Positions 1-5,838 of a stretch of DNA of 11,694 nucleotides are shown one piece after another. The stretch is taken from contig JAESTE010000131.1 of NCBI GenBank assembly GCA_016763735.1, forward strand, positions 1 through 11,694, read 5' to 3'. Position numbers and translations under genes: made by a program. The DNA comes from Nitrospinaceae bacterium. Its GTDB lineage: Bacteria; Nitrospinota; Nitrospinia; Nitrospinales; VA-1. Position 1 is the first letter of the stretch. Every line of letters begins with the position of its first letter. The notes under the pieces were generated by a model, which saw nothing but the letters and a program-made list of their open reading frames with translations, had not been told where the DNA came from and did not search any database.

Positions 1-104
1 CAAATGAACGACCCCGCCGCAAGCAGACGGAGTATCCCAAAATTATTTTTATTTAACAGGCTTGGCAAGCCACGGGGAATTAAACCCACTTTGTGGGATT
101 AAAA
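1..104 (-). repeat. Left copy of a ~100-bp hairpin-rich repeat, inverted relative to 1297-1400
   Basis: The reverse complement of this segment aligns with 1297-1400 at roughly four matches in five, counted by eye. Shared blocks include the CCCAC/GTGGG hairpin (85-97), the block around CGTGGCTTGCC, a TTAAATAAAAA block and the GCTTGCGGCG block. It runs into the left window edge, so its outer end is unknown. It ends directly at the ATG of the ABC ATPase gene, so it also forms that gene's leader. No transposase is visible; the element could be a MITE or a REP-like palindromic repeat. Confidence 0.8.
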
Positions 105-842
105 ATGTTAAGAATCGAACAACTTTGTAAAACCTATGATAAGGGCACCGAAGCCTTGCGAGGTGTTTCCTTAGCCGTCGAGGCAGGAGAATTTGTTGTG
201 GTGCTGGGGAAAAGCGGATCGGGGAAATCAACGCTGTTGCGCTGTATCAACCGTTTGGTCGAGCCGACCTCAGGCAGAATTTTTCTCAACGATGAAGAAG
301 TTACGGGAGCTTCATCTCGTCGTCTTCGGCAATTGCGGAAAAAAATCGGTATGGTTTTCCAGCAAAATAATCTTGTTTCGCGTTGTTCTGTGCAAACGAA
401 TGTTCTTACGGGAAGATTAGCCAGTGTTTCCACCATTCCTTCTATTTTAAATATTTTTCCTGAAGCAGATATTGAAAGATCCCGGCAGGTTCTCGATCGA
501 CTGGGGATTGGTGAAAAAGATTTACACCGCGCGGATAAACTGAGCGGTGGGCAACAGCAACGAGTGGGATTGGCAAGGGCGTTGATGCAAGAGCCGCAAC
601 TAATTCTTGCCGATGAGCCAGTGTCGAGCCTGGACCCTGCCACCTCCAGGCAGATCATGGATTTGCTGGCGGATTTCAATAAACAGGATGGTGTCGCCGT
701 GATCTGTAACCTGCATCTACCGTCTCTGGCAATGGAATATGGATCGCGTATTATTGCGTTGAACGAAGGCCGAATTGTTTACGATGGCCCTGCCACCGAT
801 CTGAGCGAAAACCAACTCAACTCTTTTTACGATTCACAATGA
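105..842 (+). CDS. phnC: Phosphonate-type ABC transporter ATP-binding protein (PhnC family)
   Basis: A 245-residue cytoplasmic ATPase expected to power an importer for phosphonate, phosphite or a similar anion together with PhnE (permease) and PhnD (binding protein). Visible motifs: Walker A GKSGSGKST (35-43), Q-loop near Q86-Q87 in the PhnC-like stretch MVFQQNNLV, signature LSGGQQQRVG (146-155), Walker B LILADE (166-171), D-loop SSLD (174-177) and H-loop His204. LADEPVSSLDPATSRQIMDLL is very PhnC-like, and the length is normal for the family. ATG 105 is chosen over an in-frame GTG at 93 because that GTG lies inside a hairpin and the family aligns from MLRIEQL. A weak GGGA precedes the ATG. 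No permease or binding-protein gene follows; the next gene, 55 bp on, is a small membrane protein. Partners may lie left of the window. The ABC assignment is firm; the substrate is inferred. Confidence 0.85.
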   Translation: MLRIEQLCKTYDKGTEALRGVSLAVEAGEFVVVLGKSGSGKSTLLRCINRLVEPTSGRIFLNDEEVTGASSRRLRQLRKKIGMVFQQNNLVSRCSVQTNVLTGRLASVSTIPSILNIFPEADIERSRQVLDRLGIGEKDLHRADKLSGGQQQRVGLARALMQEPQLILADEPVSSLDPATSRQIMDLLADFNKQDGVAVICNLHLPSLAMEYGSRIIALNEGRIVYDGPATDLSENQLNSFYDSQ

Positions 843-897
843 ACTTTCAAAGGCGTACAATCTTGGGGGAACTTTTTGTAACTAAGAGTCAGAAGCT

Positions 898-1302
898 ATG
901 AACACGATTGATCCATCAGAAAAACAATTAAGACAATTCGGTTTGATGATGGCGGGGGTGTTTTCATTTTTCGGAGCCGTTTTCTTTTATAAAACCTGGA
1001 CCATCGCTGCCGCTGTTCTCGGGGTTTTGATTTTATTTTTTGGCGGGATGGGGCTTGTCGCTCCTGCTAAACTTCTTCCCATTCATAAGAAGTGGATGCG
1101 GTTTGCGGAAGTGATAGGAGACTTCAATGCCAAAGTTATTTTGAGCCTTACCTATTTTCTGGTGTTTACTCCAATCCGCATGGTGGCTTCGGTTTTCAGG
1201 GAAGACCCTTTAAGAAGAAAAATGGAGCCAGATAAAGATTCTTATTGGATCGATTGCGAACCCCGCGACTTGGATCCAAAACGCTATGAAAAACAGTTTT
1301 AA
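898..1302 (+). CDS. Small SxtJ-like inner-membrane protein
   Basis: A 134-residue protein with three hydrophobic segments (about 14-31, 35-57 and 77-96) and a polar C-terminal tail of about 35 residues (EDPLRRKMEPDKDSYWIDCEP). The size, the two close N-terminal helices, and the W-ID motif near the end fit the SxtJ family of small membrane proteins. That family often lies beside carbamoyltransferase or polysaccharide genes and has no settled biochemical role. The gene sits 55 bp after the ABC ATPase on the same strand, so co-transcription is likely. The ribosome-binding site is weak (AGAAG just before ATG 898). The stop codon lies inside the flanking right-hand repeat. It does not look like a PhnE permease: it is too short and lacks the permease EAA-type loop. 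The family call is from memory of motifs, so moderate. Confidence 0.6.
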   Translation: MNTIDPSEKQLRQFGLMMAGVFSFFGAVFFYKTWTIAAAVLGVLILFFGGMGLVAPAKLLPIHKKWMRFAEVIGDFNAKVILSLTYFLVFTPIRMVASVFREDPLRRKMEPDKDSYWIDCEPRDLDPKRYEKQF

Positions 1303-1400
1303 TCCCACTAGTGGGTTTTATTCCCCGTGGCTTGCCACGCATTTTAAATAAAAAATTATTGCCATATACCCCGTCCGCTTGCGGCGAGGTCGTTTATTTA
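1297..1400 (+). repeat. Right copy of the ~100-bp hairpin-rich repeat, with possible terminator activity
   Basis: The inverted partner of 1-104. It contains three compact hairpins: CCCACTAGTGGG at 1304-1315 followed by TTTT, CGTGGCTTGCCACG, and CCGCTTGCGG. The last two have G(CTTG)C apices, which in RNA are the stable CUUG tetraloop. The first hairpin and its T-run sit immediately after the preceding gene's stop and could end transcription. Confidence 0.8.
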
Positions 1401-1432
1401 TAATTCCCCATTAATTTGAAAAGGGTTTTTCG

Positions 1433-1807
1433 ATGGAAAAGATTCATAAAGAAATACTTGGGTTGATGGGGAAAATCGATATTGACTGTCGAGATGAAAA
1501 TGACACCATTATCATCGATCTTGCCGGTCAGTTGGATGTCTATAACTCAAATGATCTCAGTCGCCTCATTGATGCTTATATCGAGAGAGAGTTCAAAAAA
1601 TTTATCCTCAATCTGGAAAAAGTCACCTATCTTGACAGCTCCACCATCAGTATATTTATACATTGTTTTCAGACACTTAAAGAAGATGGCCGATTTGTTC
1701 TGGCTGGTTTGCACGGTGCCCCGAAAGAGGTGTTCGAGCTTGCCAAGCTCCACGATGTTTTCGAAATCTTTCCTGATGTGGCTGCAGCTATGAAGGCCAA
1801 TTCCTGA
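1433..1807 (+). CDS. STAS-domain protein, anti-sigma-factor-antagonist type
   Basis: A 124-residue soluble protein that is essentially one STAS domain (SpoIIAA/RsbV fold). The N-terminal strand DTIIIDLAGQLDVYNSNDL (24-42), helix, strand FKKFILNLEKVTYLDSS (54-70) and the following helix match the family. In such proteins a serine after the conserved aspartate is phosphorylated by an anti-sigma or switch kinase; here D68-S69-S70 is present. The usual Gly after SS is Thr71, a small departure. The start ATG 1433 has GAAAAGGG upstream. No anti-sigma kinase, PP2C phosphatase or sigma factor is adjacent, so the partner is unknown. It could instead serve in a partner-switching pathway not tied to sigma factors, or as a component of a lipid-asymmetry (MlaB-like) system, but no Mla genes are near. 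Confidence 0.85.
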   Translation: MEKIHKEILGLMGKIDIDCRDENDTIIIDLAGQLDVYNSNDLSRLIDAYIEREFKKFILNLEKVTYLDSSTISIFIHCFQTLKEDGRFVLAGLHGAPKEVFELAKLHDVFEIFPDVAAAMKANS

Positions 1808-1907
1808 GCTCGGCGAGTCCTACCCTTTTTCTTCCACCCCCCTCATTTTGCTTGCGACATTACCCGTTTGAATGGCACCTGAAATGTGTTAGCTTACTGA
1901 ATATCCT

Positions 1908-1936
1908 TTGAAAATCGGCGGTTTCCAGATTATTAG
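1908..1936 (+). promoter_or_regulatory. Possible sigma70-type promoter for the cytochrome operon
   Basis: TTGAAA (1908-1913), a 17-bp spacer and TATTAG (1931-1936) match the -35/-10 consensus at 5/6 and 4/6. It would start transcription about 80 bases before the GTG at 2026. Pattern matching only. Confidence 0.3.
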
Positions 1937-2015
1937 TCCGGTTGCAACGGTTTTTAAAAGTCGTGGGTTCCTTAACATATAGGGTAGGCATTTACCGCTG
2001 ATTCCCAAAAAAATT

Positions 2016-2019
2016 GAGG
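2016..2019 (+). promoter_or_regulatory. Shine-Dalgarno site that decides the start at 2026
   Basis: GAGG lies six bases before GTG 2026. An upstream in-frame TTG at 2014 would overlap this site and has no ribosome-binding site of its own, so GTG 2026 is preferred. Confidence 0.6.
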
Positions 2020-2025
2020 CCTCAA

Positions 2026-2517
2026 GTGAAATTACGCTTTGTGCTGGTTTGGCTGGTGATTTTTATTTTGGTGTCTGTTTTGATCGGGAGCCAAGTGTTA
2101 GCTTCGAGCCAAAATGAAGACTTAAAAAAACTGGATATTCCCAAAGAGCCGGGTTGGAGTCACCCTTCTTATCGGGGATGGGAGTTGTTGAGTCTTACAG
2201 GTTTGATCGCAACATATTACGATCTCGATTTGGATCGAGAGCTGGATTATATGGTCATCCGCAAAGTGACTCGAAAGGCTTCGGCAGAGGAAACAACAAT
2301 TGAAAAAGCCATCGAAATTGCAAAGTTTGATGATTTAAGCGTGTTTTTTTCGCATCCGGTCGTATACTTTGCAAACCGAAATCCGCTTTTTTATTGTAAA
2401 GGGGTGGATCATAGACGCAATTGTCGAGGTGACATCTGGGTCGATATTGCGGAAGATGGTTTAAACGGCAATGAAGAACTTTATTCTTTATCAACGCCGA
2501 GCCTTGGGGTTCGTTAA
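2026..2517 (+). CDS. Exported protein of unknown function upstream of the cytochrome gene
   Basis: A 163-residue protein (GTG start) that I do not recognise. Residues 1-26 form a clear signal peptide: basic KLR, a hydrophobic core, then a VLA cleavage site before SSQNED, so the mature ~137-residue protein should be periplasmic. The mature part starts with an aromatic/Pro segment (IPKEPGWSHP, 38-47), has a DLDLDRELDYMVIRKV stretch, and carries two cysteines in CKGVDHRRNC (124-133), spaced for a disulfide or metal site rather than a CXXCH haem. Its last 47 bases overlap the start of the dihaem cytochrome gene in another frame, suggesting translational coupling and a shared task, for example as an accessory or assembly factor of the cytochrome. 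That role is inference. Confidence 0.75.
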   Translation: MKLRFVLVWLVIFILVSVLIGSQVLASSQNEDLKKLDIPKEPGWSHPSYRGWELLSLTGLIATYYDLDLDRELDYMVIRKVTRKASAEETTIEKAIEIAKFDDLSVFFSHPVVYFANRNPLFYCKGVDHRRNCRGDIWVDIAEDGLNGNEELYSLSTPSLGVR

Positions 2518-4060
2518 TTATAAGAAGAGCATCTTTTCCTTTTTGGTTCTGATTGCTCTGGTTTTTGGGCCGCTTCCTGCCTATCCTCATTCGCAACACG
2601 AGGATGTCGGGAACTCTCCCAAAAGCAAAAAGGGTTTGCTTCGCATCGGTGCCACCGTTTACAAGCATATGTGCGTGTTTTGTCATGGACAGAATGGCAA
2701 CGGCGGCGGTGATGCTATGGCTTACCTTTATCCGTGGCCAAGAGATTTTAGAAAAGGCGTGTTCAAATATCGCAGCACGCCTTTTGGCTCGTTGCCACTG
2801 GATAAAGATATTTACCGCACGATTACGCGTGGCATACCGGGCACAGCTATGCCGGCATGGAGAGGTGCGCTGTCGGAGAATGAAATCTGGGGCGTTGTCG
2901 AATATATCAAATCATTTTCGAAACGTTTTGCAAAGGACAAACCGAAAGAACAGATTGCCTTTGGTGAGATGCCTGTTTCCGATGCAGAGTCGATAAAAAG
3001 AGGGCAAAGCATTTATCAGGAAATGCGTTGCTCGCGTTGTCATGGTACCGACTTGAAGGGCGATGGCCCGATTGCTGCTGATCTCTTCGATATTTGGGAT
3101 CATCGCGTTTTTATTTACGATTTGACAGATCCAAATGCTTTTAAGTTTGGTTTTGAAAAGAAAGATTTATTTTTGATTATGACGACAGGGATTGATGGGA
3201 CTCCCATGAAGTCTTACAATCATCTGAACGAAAATGAACGATGGGATCTCGCGTCCTTTATCGAGTCAAAAATCAATAAGGAAATTTATAAGTCGGCGAA
3301 ATATGAGAGTGATCTGAAGACCCATGTCATAGATGGAGAAATTGATACGGATCCGGAAAACCCGTTGTGGAATTCGGTTGCGGTGCAGAATATTCATACG
3401 CTTCCACTCAACGCACGCAGAGATCCTATCGATCAAATTCAGTTCCAATCGGTGATAAACGATGAAGGCATTGCGTTTCGTCTGCAATGGAAAGATGCGC
3501 AGGCGGATCGCACTGCAAGTCGGCATCAGGATTTCAAAGATGCTGTAGCGATACAGTTTGCTCTGGGGGAAGTTATGTTGCATAAGCATGGGCATAACGA
3601 GCCATTTTTTGGCATGGGCAATCGTAATAAAGTGGTGAACATCTGGCAGTGGCGAGCGGACTGGCAGACAGAAATTGAAACAAAAGAAAAACTGGAATAT
3701 GCCACCAAAGGATTGGATTTAGACGCAATGATCTTTGGCGGCGAGGTCAACCCGGTGGAGTCGCTGAATCCATTCAGGGATGTAGCCGTGGAGGAGTTGA
3801 ATGCTGAAGGTTTCGGAACGCTGACACCTCAGCCGCAGACAAAACAGAATGTTCTTGGAAAAGGTGTTTGGAAAGAAGGCAAATGGAGTGTAGTATTTTT
3901 CCGTACTCTAGATACGATCAATAAATGGGATGTCCGTTTTAAGCGGAAGATTCCGATATTGGTCGCGTTTGCTGTTTGGGATGGAAAACATCAGGATAGA
4001 AATGGACGCAAAGTCATTTCCATGTGGCAACGATTGCATGTTCCACTGCCTGCTGATTAA
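2471..4060 (+). CDS. Periplasmic dihaem c-type cytochrome fused to an ethylbenzene-dehydrogenase-type haem domain
   Basis: A 529-residue exported electron-transfer protein. After a long signal peptide (hydrophobic 21-36, likely cleavage near PLPA-YPH) come two class I cytochrome c domains. The first has CVFCH (68-72) with likely Met ligand M127 in GTAMPAW; the second has CSRCH (187-191) with M246 in GTPMKSY. Residues ~285-526 resemble the EB_dh / type II DMSO-reductase gamma subunit, which binds haem b: DAVAIQFAL, PFFGMGN (candidate ligand M382), NIWQWRADWQ, WSVVFFRTL and VAFAVWDGKHQDRNG. Such modules pass electrons between a molybdenum enzyme (nitrite oxidoreductase, perchlorate or selenate reductase, ethylbenzene dehydrogenase) and other carriers. 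No catalytic alpha or beta subunit lies in the window. The start overlaps the preceding gene by 47 bp; no strong ribosome-binding site is seen, so a TTG at 2504 remains possible but would shorten the basic n-region. Confidence 0.85.
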   Translation: MKNFILYQRRALGFVNYKKSIFSFLVLIALVFGPLPAYPHSQHEDVGNSPKSKKGLLRIGATVYKHMCVFCHGQNGNGGGDAMAYLYPWPRDFRKGVFKYRSTPFGSLPLDKDIYRTITRGIPGTAMPAWRGALSENEIWGVVEYIKSFSKRFAKDKPKEQIAFGEMPVSDAESIKRGQSIYQEMRCSRCHGTDLKGDGPIAADLFDIWDHRVFIYDLTDPNAFKFGFEKKDLFLIMTTGIDGTPMKSYNHLNENERWDLASFIESKINKEIYKSAKYESDLKTHVIDGEIDTDPENPLWNSVAVQNIHTLPLNARRDPIDQIQFQSVINDEGIAFRLQWKDAQADRTASRHQDFKDAVAIQFALGEVMLHKHGHNEPFFGMGNRNKVVNIWQWRADWQTEIETKEKLEYATKGLDLDAMIFGGEVNPVESLNPFRDVAVEELNAEGFGTLTPQPQTKQNVLGKGVWKEGKWSVVFFRTLDTINKWDVRFKRKIPILVAFAVWDGKHQDRNGRKVISMWQRLHVPLPAD

Positions 4061-4117
4061 AATATTGCTGTTAGAATCGGCAAGGTCATTTTTTTGAAAA
4101 CTTGTAATAAATTATTT

Positions 4118-4121
4118 GGAG
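4118..4121 (+). promoter_or_regulatory. Shine-Dalgarno site fixing the start of the propeller gene at 4131
   Basis: GGAG lies nine bases before ATG 4131. An in-frame TTG at 4116 would overlap this site, so ATG 4131 is the better start. Confidence 0.6.
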
Positions 4122-4130
4122 ATTGTTTTC

Positions 4131-4469
4131 ATGGCAGAAGAAAATGAGATTGAGGAGAAGACAGAGTCTGAAGATTCCCTAAGGGTATCTGAAGATGATG
4201 AGTTGGACCTGGATGAAATGGATGAGGACGAGGAACTGGCTGAAGAAGTTAAAGAAGTTGGTGCCTACATGGTCATTGGTCAGGGTGATTTTTCAATGAC
4301 CCGGTCTAACCGGGGTGCAGATGATCCGGGTGACAATACTTTAAGCGAACCTCAATATATCGCGAAGTTTGGAGATATGCTGTTTGTGTCTGATCGCGGC
4401 AACCATCGAGTTGTGATATGGGAACAATTTCCAGAAGAAAATGGTGAACCTTGTTCGCTGGTTCTATGA
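4131..4469 (+). CDS. N-terminal fragment of the NHL propeller (ends at the in-frame TGA)
   Basis: A 112-residue product if TGA 4467-4469 is read as stop: an acidic N-terminal region of ~45 residues plus one NHL repeat (YMVIGQGDF to SLVL, with FVSDRGNHRVVIW). One blade alone is unlikely to fold as a propeller. Confidence 0.6.
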   Translation: MAEENEIEEKTESEDSLRVSEDDELDLDEMDEDEELAEEVKEVGAYMVIGQGDFSMTRSNRGADDPGDNTLSEPQYIAKFGDMLFVSDRGNHRVVIWEQFPEENGEPCSLVL

Positions 4470-4505
4470 CAAGAGGATTTTGCAGACTGTCTGGAAAATC
4501 GCGGA

Positions 4506-5738
4506 ATGACCACGACTCTGGACGAAATGACCTCAGGATTGGGAGATGAAGATCTGGATGGATTCACTATAAGTAAGTCAGAGGAAGATACTCTTTCCCA
4601 GCCAGCGGGACTCCAAGTGATTGATGGAAAACTTTATGTTGTTGATAGTGGTAACCATCGTATTCTTCGTTGGTCAGGAATCCCTTCTGATGACGGTGAA
4701 GCCCCCAGCTTGGTATTAGGTCAGGATAATCTGGATGATAACGAAGCTAACCGCCGGGGTTTCGTAGGTTCGGGTTCTTTGTTTTTCCCTATGGGAATTT
4801 TTTCAAGTGATGACCAGCATATTTTTGTTGCCGATAAAGATAACCACCGTGTGTTGGTATGGAATAAAATTCCTTTCAGTGATGGCTGGAATGCCGATGT
4901 ATCTCTGGGGCAAGGCGGTATGGATGAGCGTTGGCCAAACCGGGGTGAATTCGATAACGTAGGTGCGGATACACTTAGTTTTCCGATGGGCGTTTTCTTC
5001 GATGCTGAAAGTGAAAAAGTATTTGTGGTGGACCAAGGCAACAACCGTGTTTTGATCTGGAACAAACTTCCCCGCGAAACGGGTGTGGCCGCAGATGTGG
5101 TTATCGGGCAAAAGGATTTCTTTAGTCGAGAACCAAATTCCGGAAAAGGCTACAAGCGTGCTTGTCAGGAAGGTATGTATTTCCCGACCGATGTAGTGTG
5201 TGGCGAAATGGGAATGTTTGTTTCTGATACGGGTAACAACCGGGTTTTGTATTGGAAAGAAGTGCCCACTGAAAACGGTCAATTACCAGACTTGGTATTG
5301 GGTCAAACCAACTTTAACGACAATAAAGCCAATCGTGTTGTAGAAGGCGAAGCCTCGGCCAGTACGTTGGATGACCCATTTGGATTGTTCTTGATTGAAG
5401 AAGAGGAGGAGGAAGACGACGCTCCTCGAGGCATCCCGATGCCGGATGACGACGACGACGATGAAGACGCCTCTTTGGTAGCTACAGAAGATGGCGAGGA
5501 GATTGAAGAAGAAGAACCGCAACCCAAGTTCAAGCTGTTCATTGCAGACCGGGGAAATTCTCGTGTGGTGGTTTGGGATGAACTGCCTCATCCGAAAGAA
5601 GAGGAAAAGGATGAGGAGGAATTTGAGGAACTTCAGGTTGACGATGAAAACCTGTTGATCGGTGATGATGAAGATGACGACTTTTTTGATGAAGATGAGG
5701 AAGATGAAGTTCCGCCAGGTGAACTTCCCTCTACTTAA
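4506..5738 (+). CDS. C-terminal fragment of the NHL propeller (five repeats and acidic tail)
   Basis: A 410-residue open frame in the same frame as the fragment at 4131-4469. Its first Met is internal to repeat 2, which in effect starts at 4470. No Shine-Dalgarno site precedes ATG 4506, so independent translation looks poor. It carries the cores YVVDSGNHRILRW, FVADKDNHRVLVW, FVVDQGNNRVLIW, FVSDTGNNRVLYW and FIADRGNSRVVVW. The last core is preceded by a run-rich Asp/Glu insert (about residues 297-340 of this fragment) and followed by a ~55-residue acidic tail. Confidence 0.65.
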   Translation: MTTTLDEMTSGLGDEDLDGFTISKSEEDTLSQPAGLQVIDGKLYVVDSGNHRILRWSGIPSDDGEAPSLVLGQDNLDDNEANRRGFVGSGSLFFPMGIFSSDDQHIFVADKDNHRVLVWNKIPFSDGWNADVSLGQGGMDERWPNRGEFDNVGADTLSFPMGVFFDAESEKVFVVDQGNNRVLIWNKLPRETGVAADVVIGQKDFFSREPNSGKGYKRACQEGMYFPTDVVCGEMGMFVSDTGNNRVLYWKEVPTENGQLPDLVLGQTNFNDNKANRVVEGEASASTLDDPFGLFLIEEEEEEDDAPRGIPMPDDDDDDEDASLVATEDGEEIEEEEPQPKFKLFIADRGNSRVVVWDELPHPKEEEKDEEEFEELQVDDENLLIGDDEDDDFFDEDEEDEVPPGELPST

Positions 5739-5766
5739 GGAAGACAATACGAGTTTTGCAGTAACT

Positions 5767-5802
5767 AACGGCTTGCACAATTAATGTGCAGGCCGTTTTT
5801 TT
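5767..5802 (+). terminator. Strong intrinsic terminator after the propeller gene
   Basis: A 13-bp stem (5767-5779 with 5785-5797, one G-T pair), a five-base loop and a T-run from 5796 to 5802. It lies 28 bp after the stop at 5738. There is no T-run on the other side, so it should act mainly on rightward transcripts, shielding the convergent methyltransferase gene. Confidence 0.9.
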
Positions 5803-5838
5803 ATGTGTGCTATCCCGCTTATGACAAGGTAATACTGA

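Larger units (their letters stand above)
4131..5738 (+). pseudogene. NHL-repeat beta-propeller protein interrupted by one in-frame TGA
   Basis: Read through the TGA at 4467-4469, this is one continuous 535-codon frame with six NHL-type repeats, enough for a six-bladed propeller. Each repeat has the pattern VLGQ-x-F...NRG, then (L/I)(F/Y)V(S/V/A)D.GN.RV..W, then P..(N/D)G. The TGA is codon 113, exactly where the later repeats have Gly in VLGQ or VIGQ (for example GGT in SLVLGQDN), and the residues after it (QEDFADCLENRG) continue the repeat. A single GGA-to-TGA change explains the break. The N-terminal ~45 residues, an insert in the last repeat (~residues 422-465) and the C-terminal tail are extremely rich in Asp/Glu. 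No signal peptide is visible. Proteins of this kind usually bind other proteins or ligands. It is either a recent pseudogene, a read-through gene or a sequencing error. Confidence 0.8.

Noticed and set aside
93..104. GTG 93 as start of the ABC ATPase
   Set aside because: It lies within a repeat hairpin with no ribosome-binding site, and the family alignment starts at ATG 105.
1..1400. Complete insertion sequence
   Set aside because: There is no transposase between the inverted repeats; the enclosed genes are a transporter ATPase and a membrane protein.
2255..2686. Minus-strand 143-codon frame opposite the cytochrome start
   Set aside because: It lies opposite two well-supported genes, has no ribosome-binding site and no recognisable motif.
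4467..4500. Selenocysteine at the in-frame TGA of the propeller gene, with CAGA/TCTG hairpin downstream
   Set aside because: The paralogous repeats have glycine here, not cysteine, and the downstream hairpin has only a four-base stem. A GGA-to-TGA substitution is simpler.
5283..5780. Minus-strand open frame of 165 codons opposite the acidic propeller segment
   Set aside because: It is the mirror of GAN-rich coding sequence, giving Phe/Ile/Val-rich nonsense, and it runs across the terminator.
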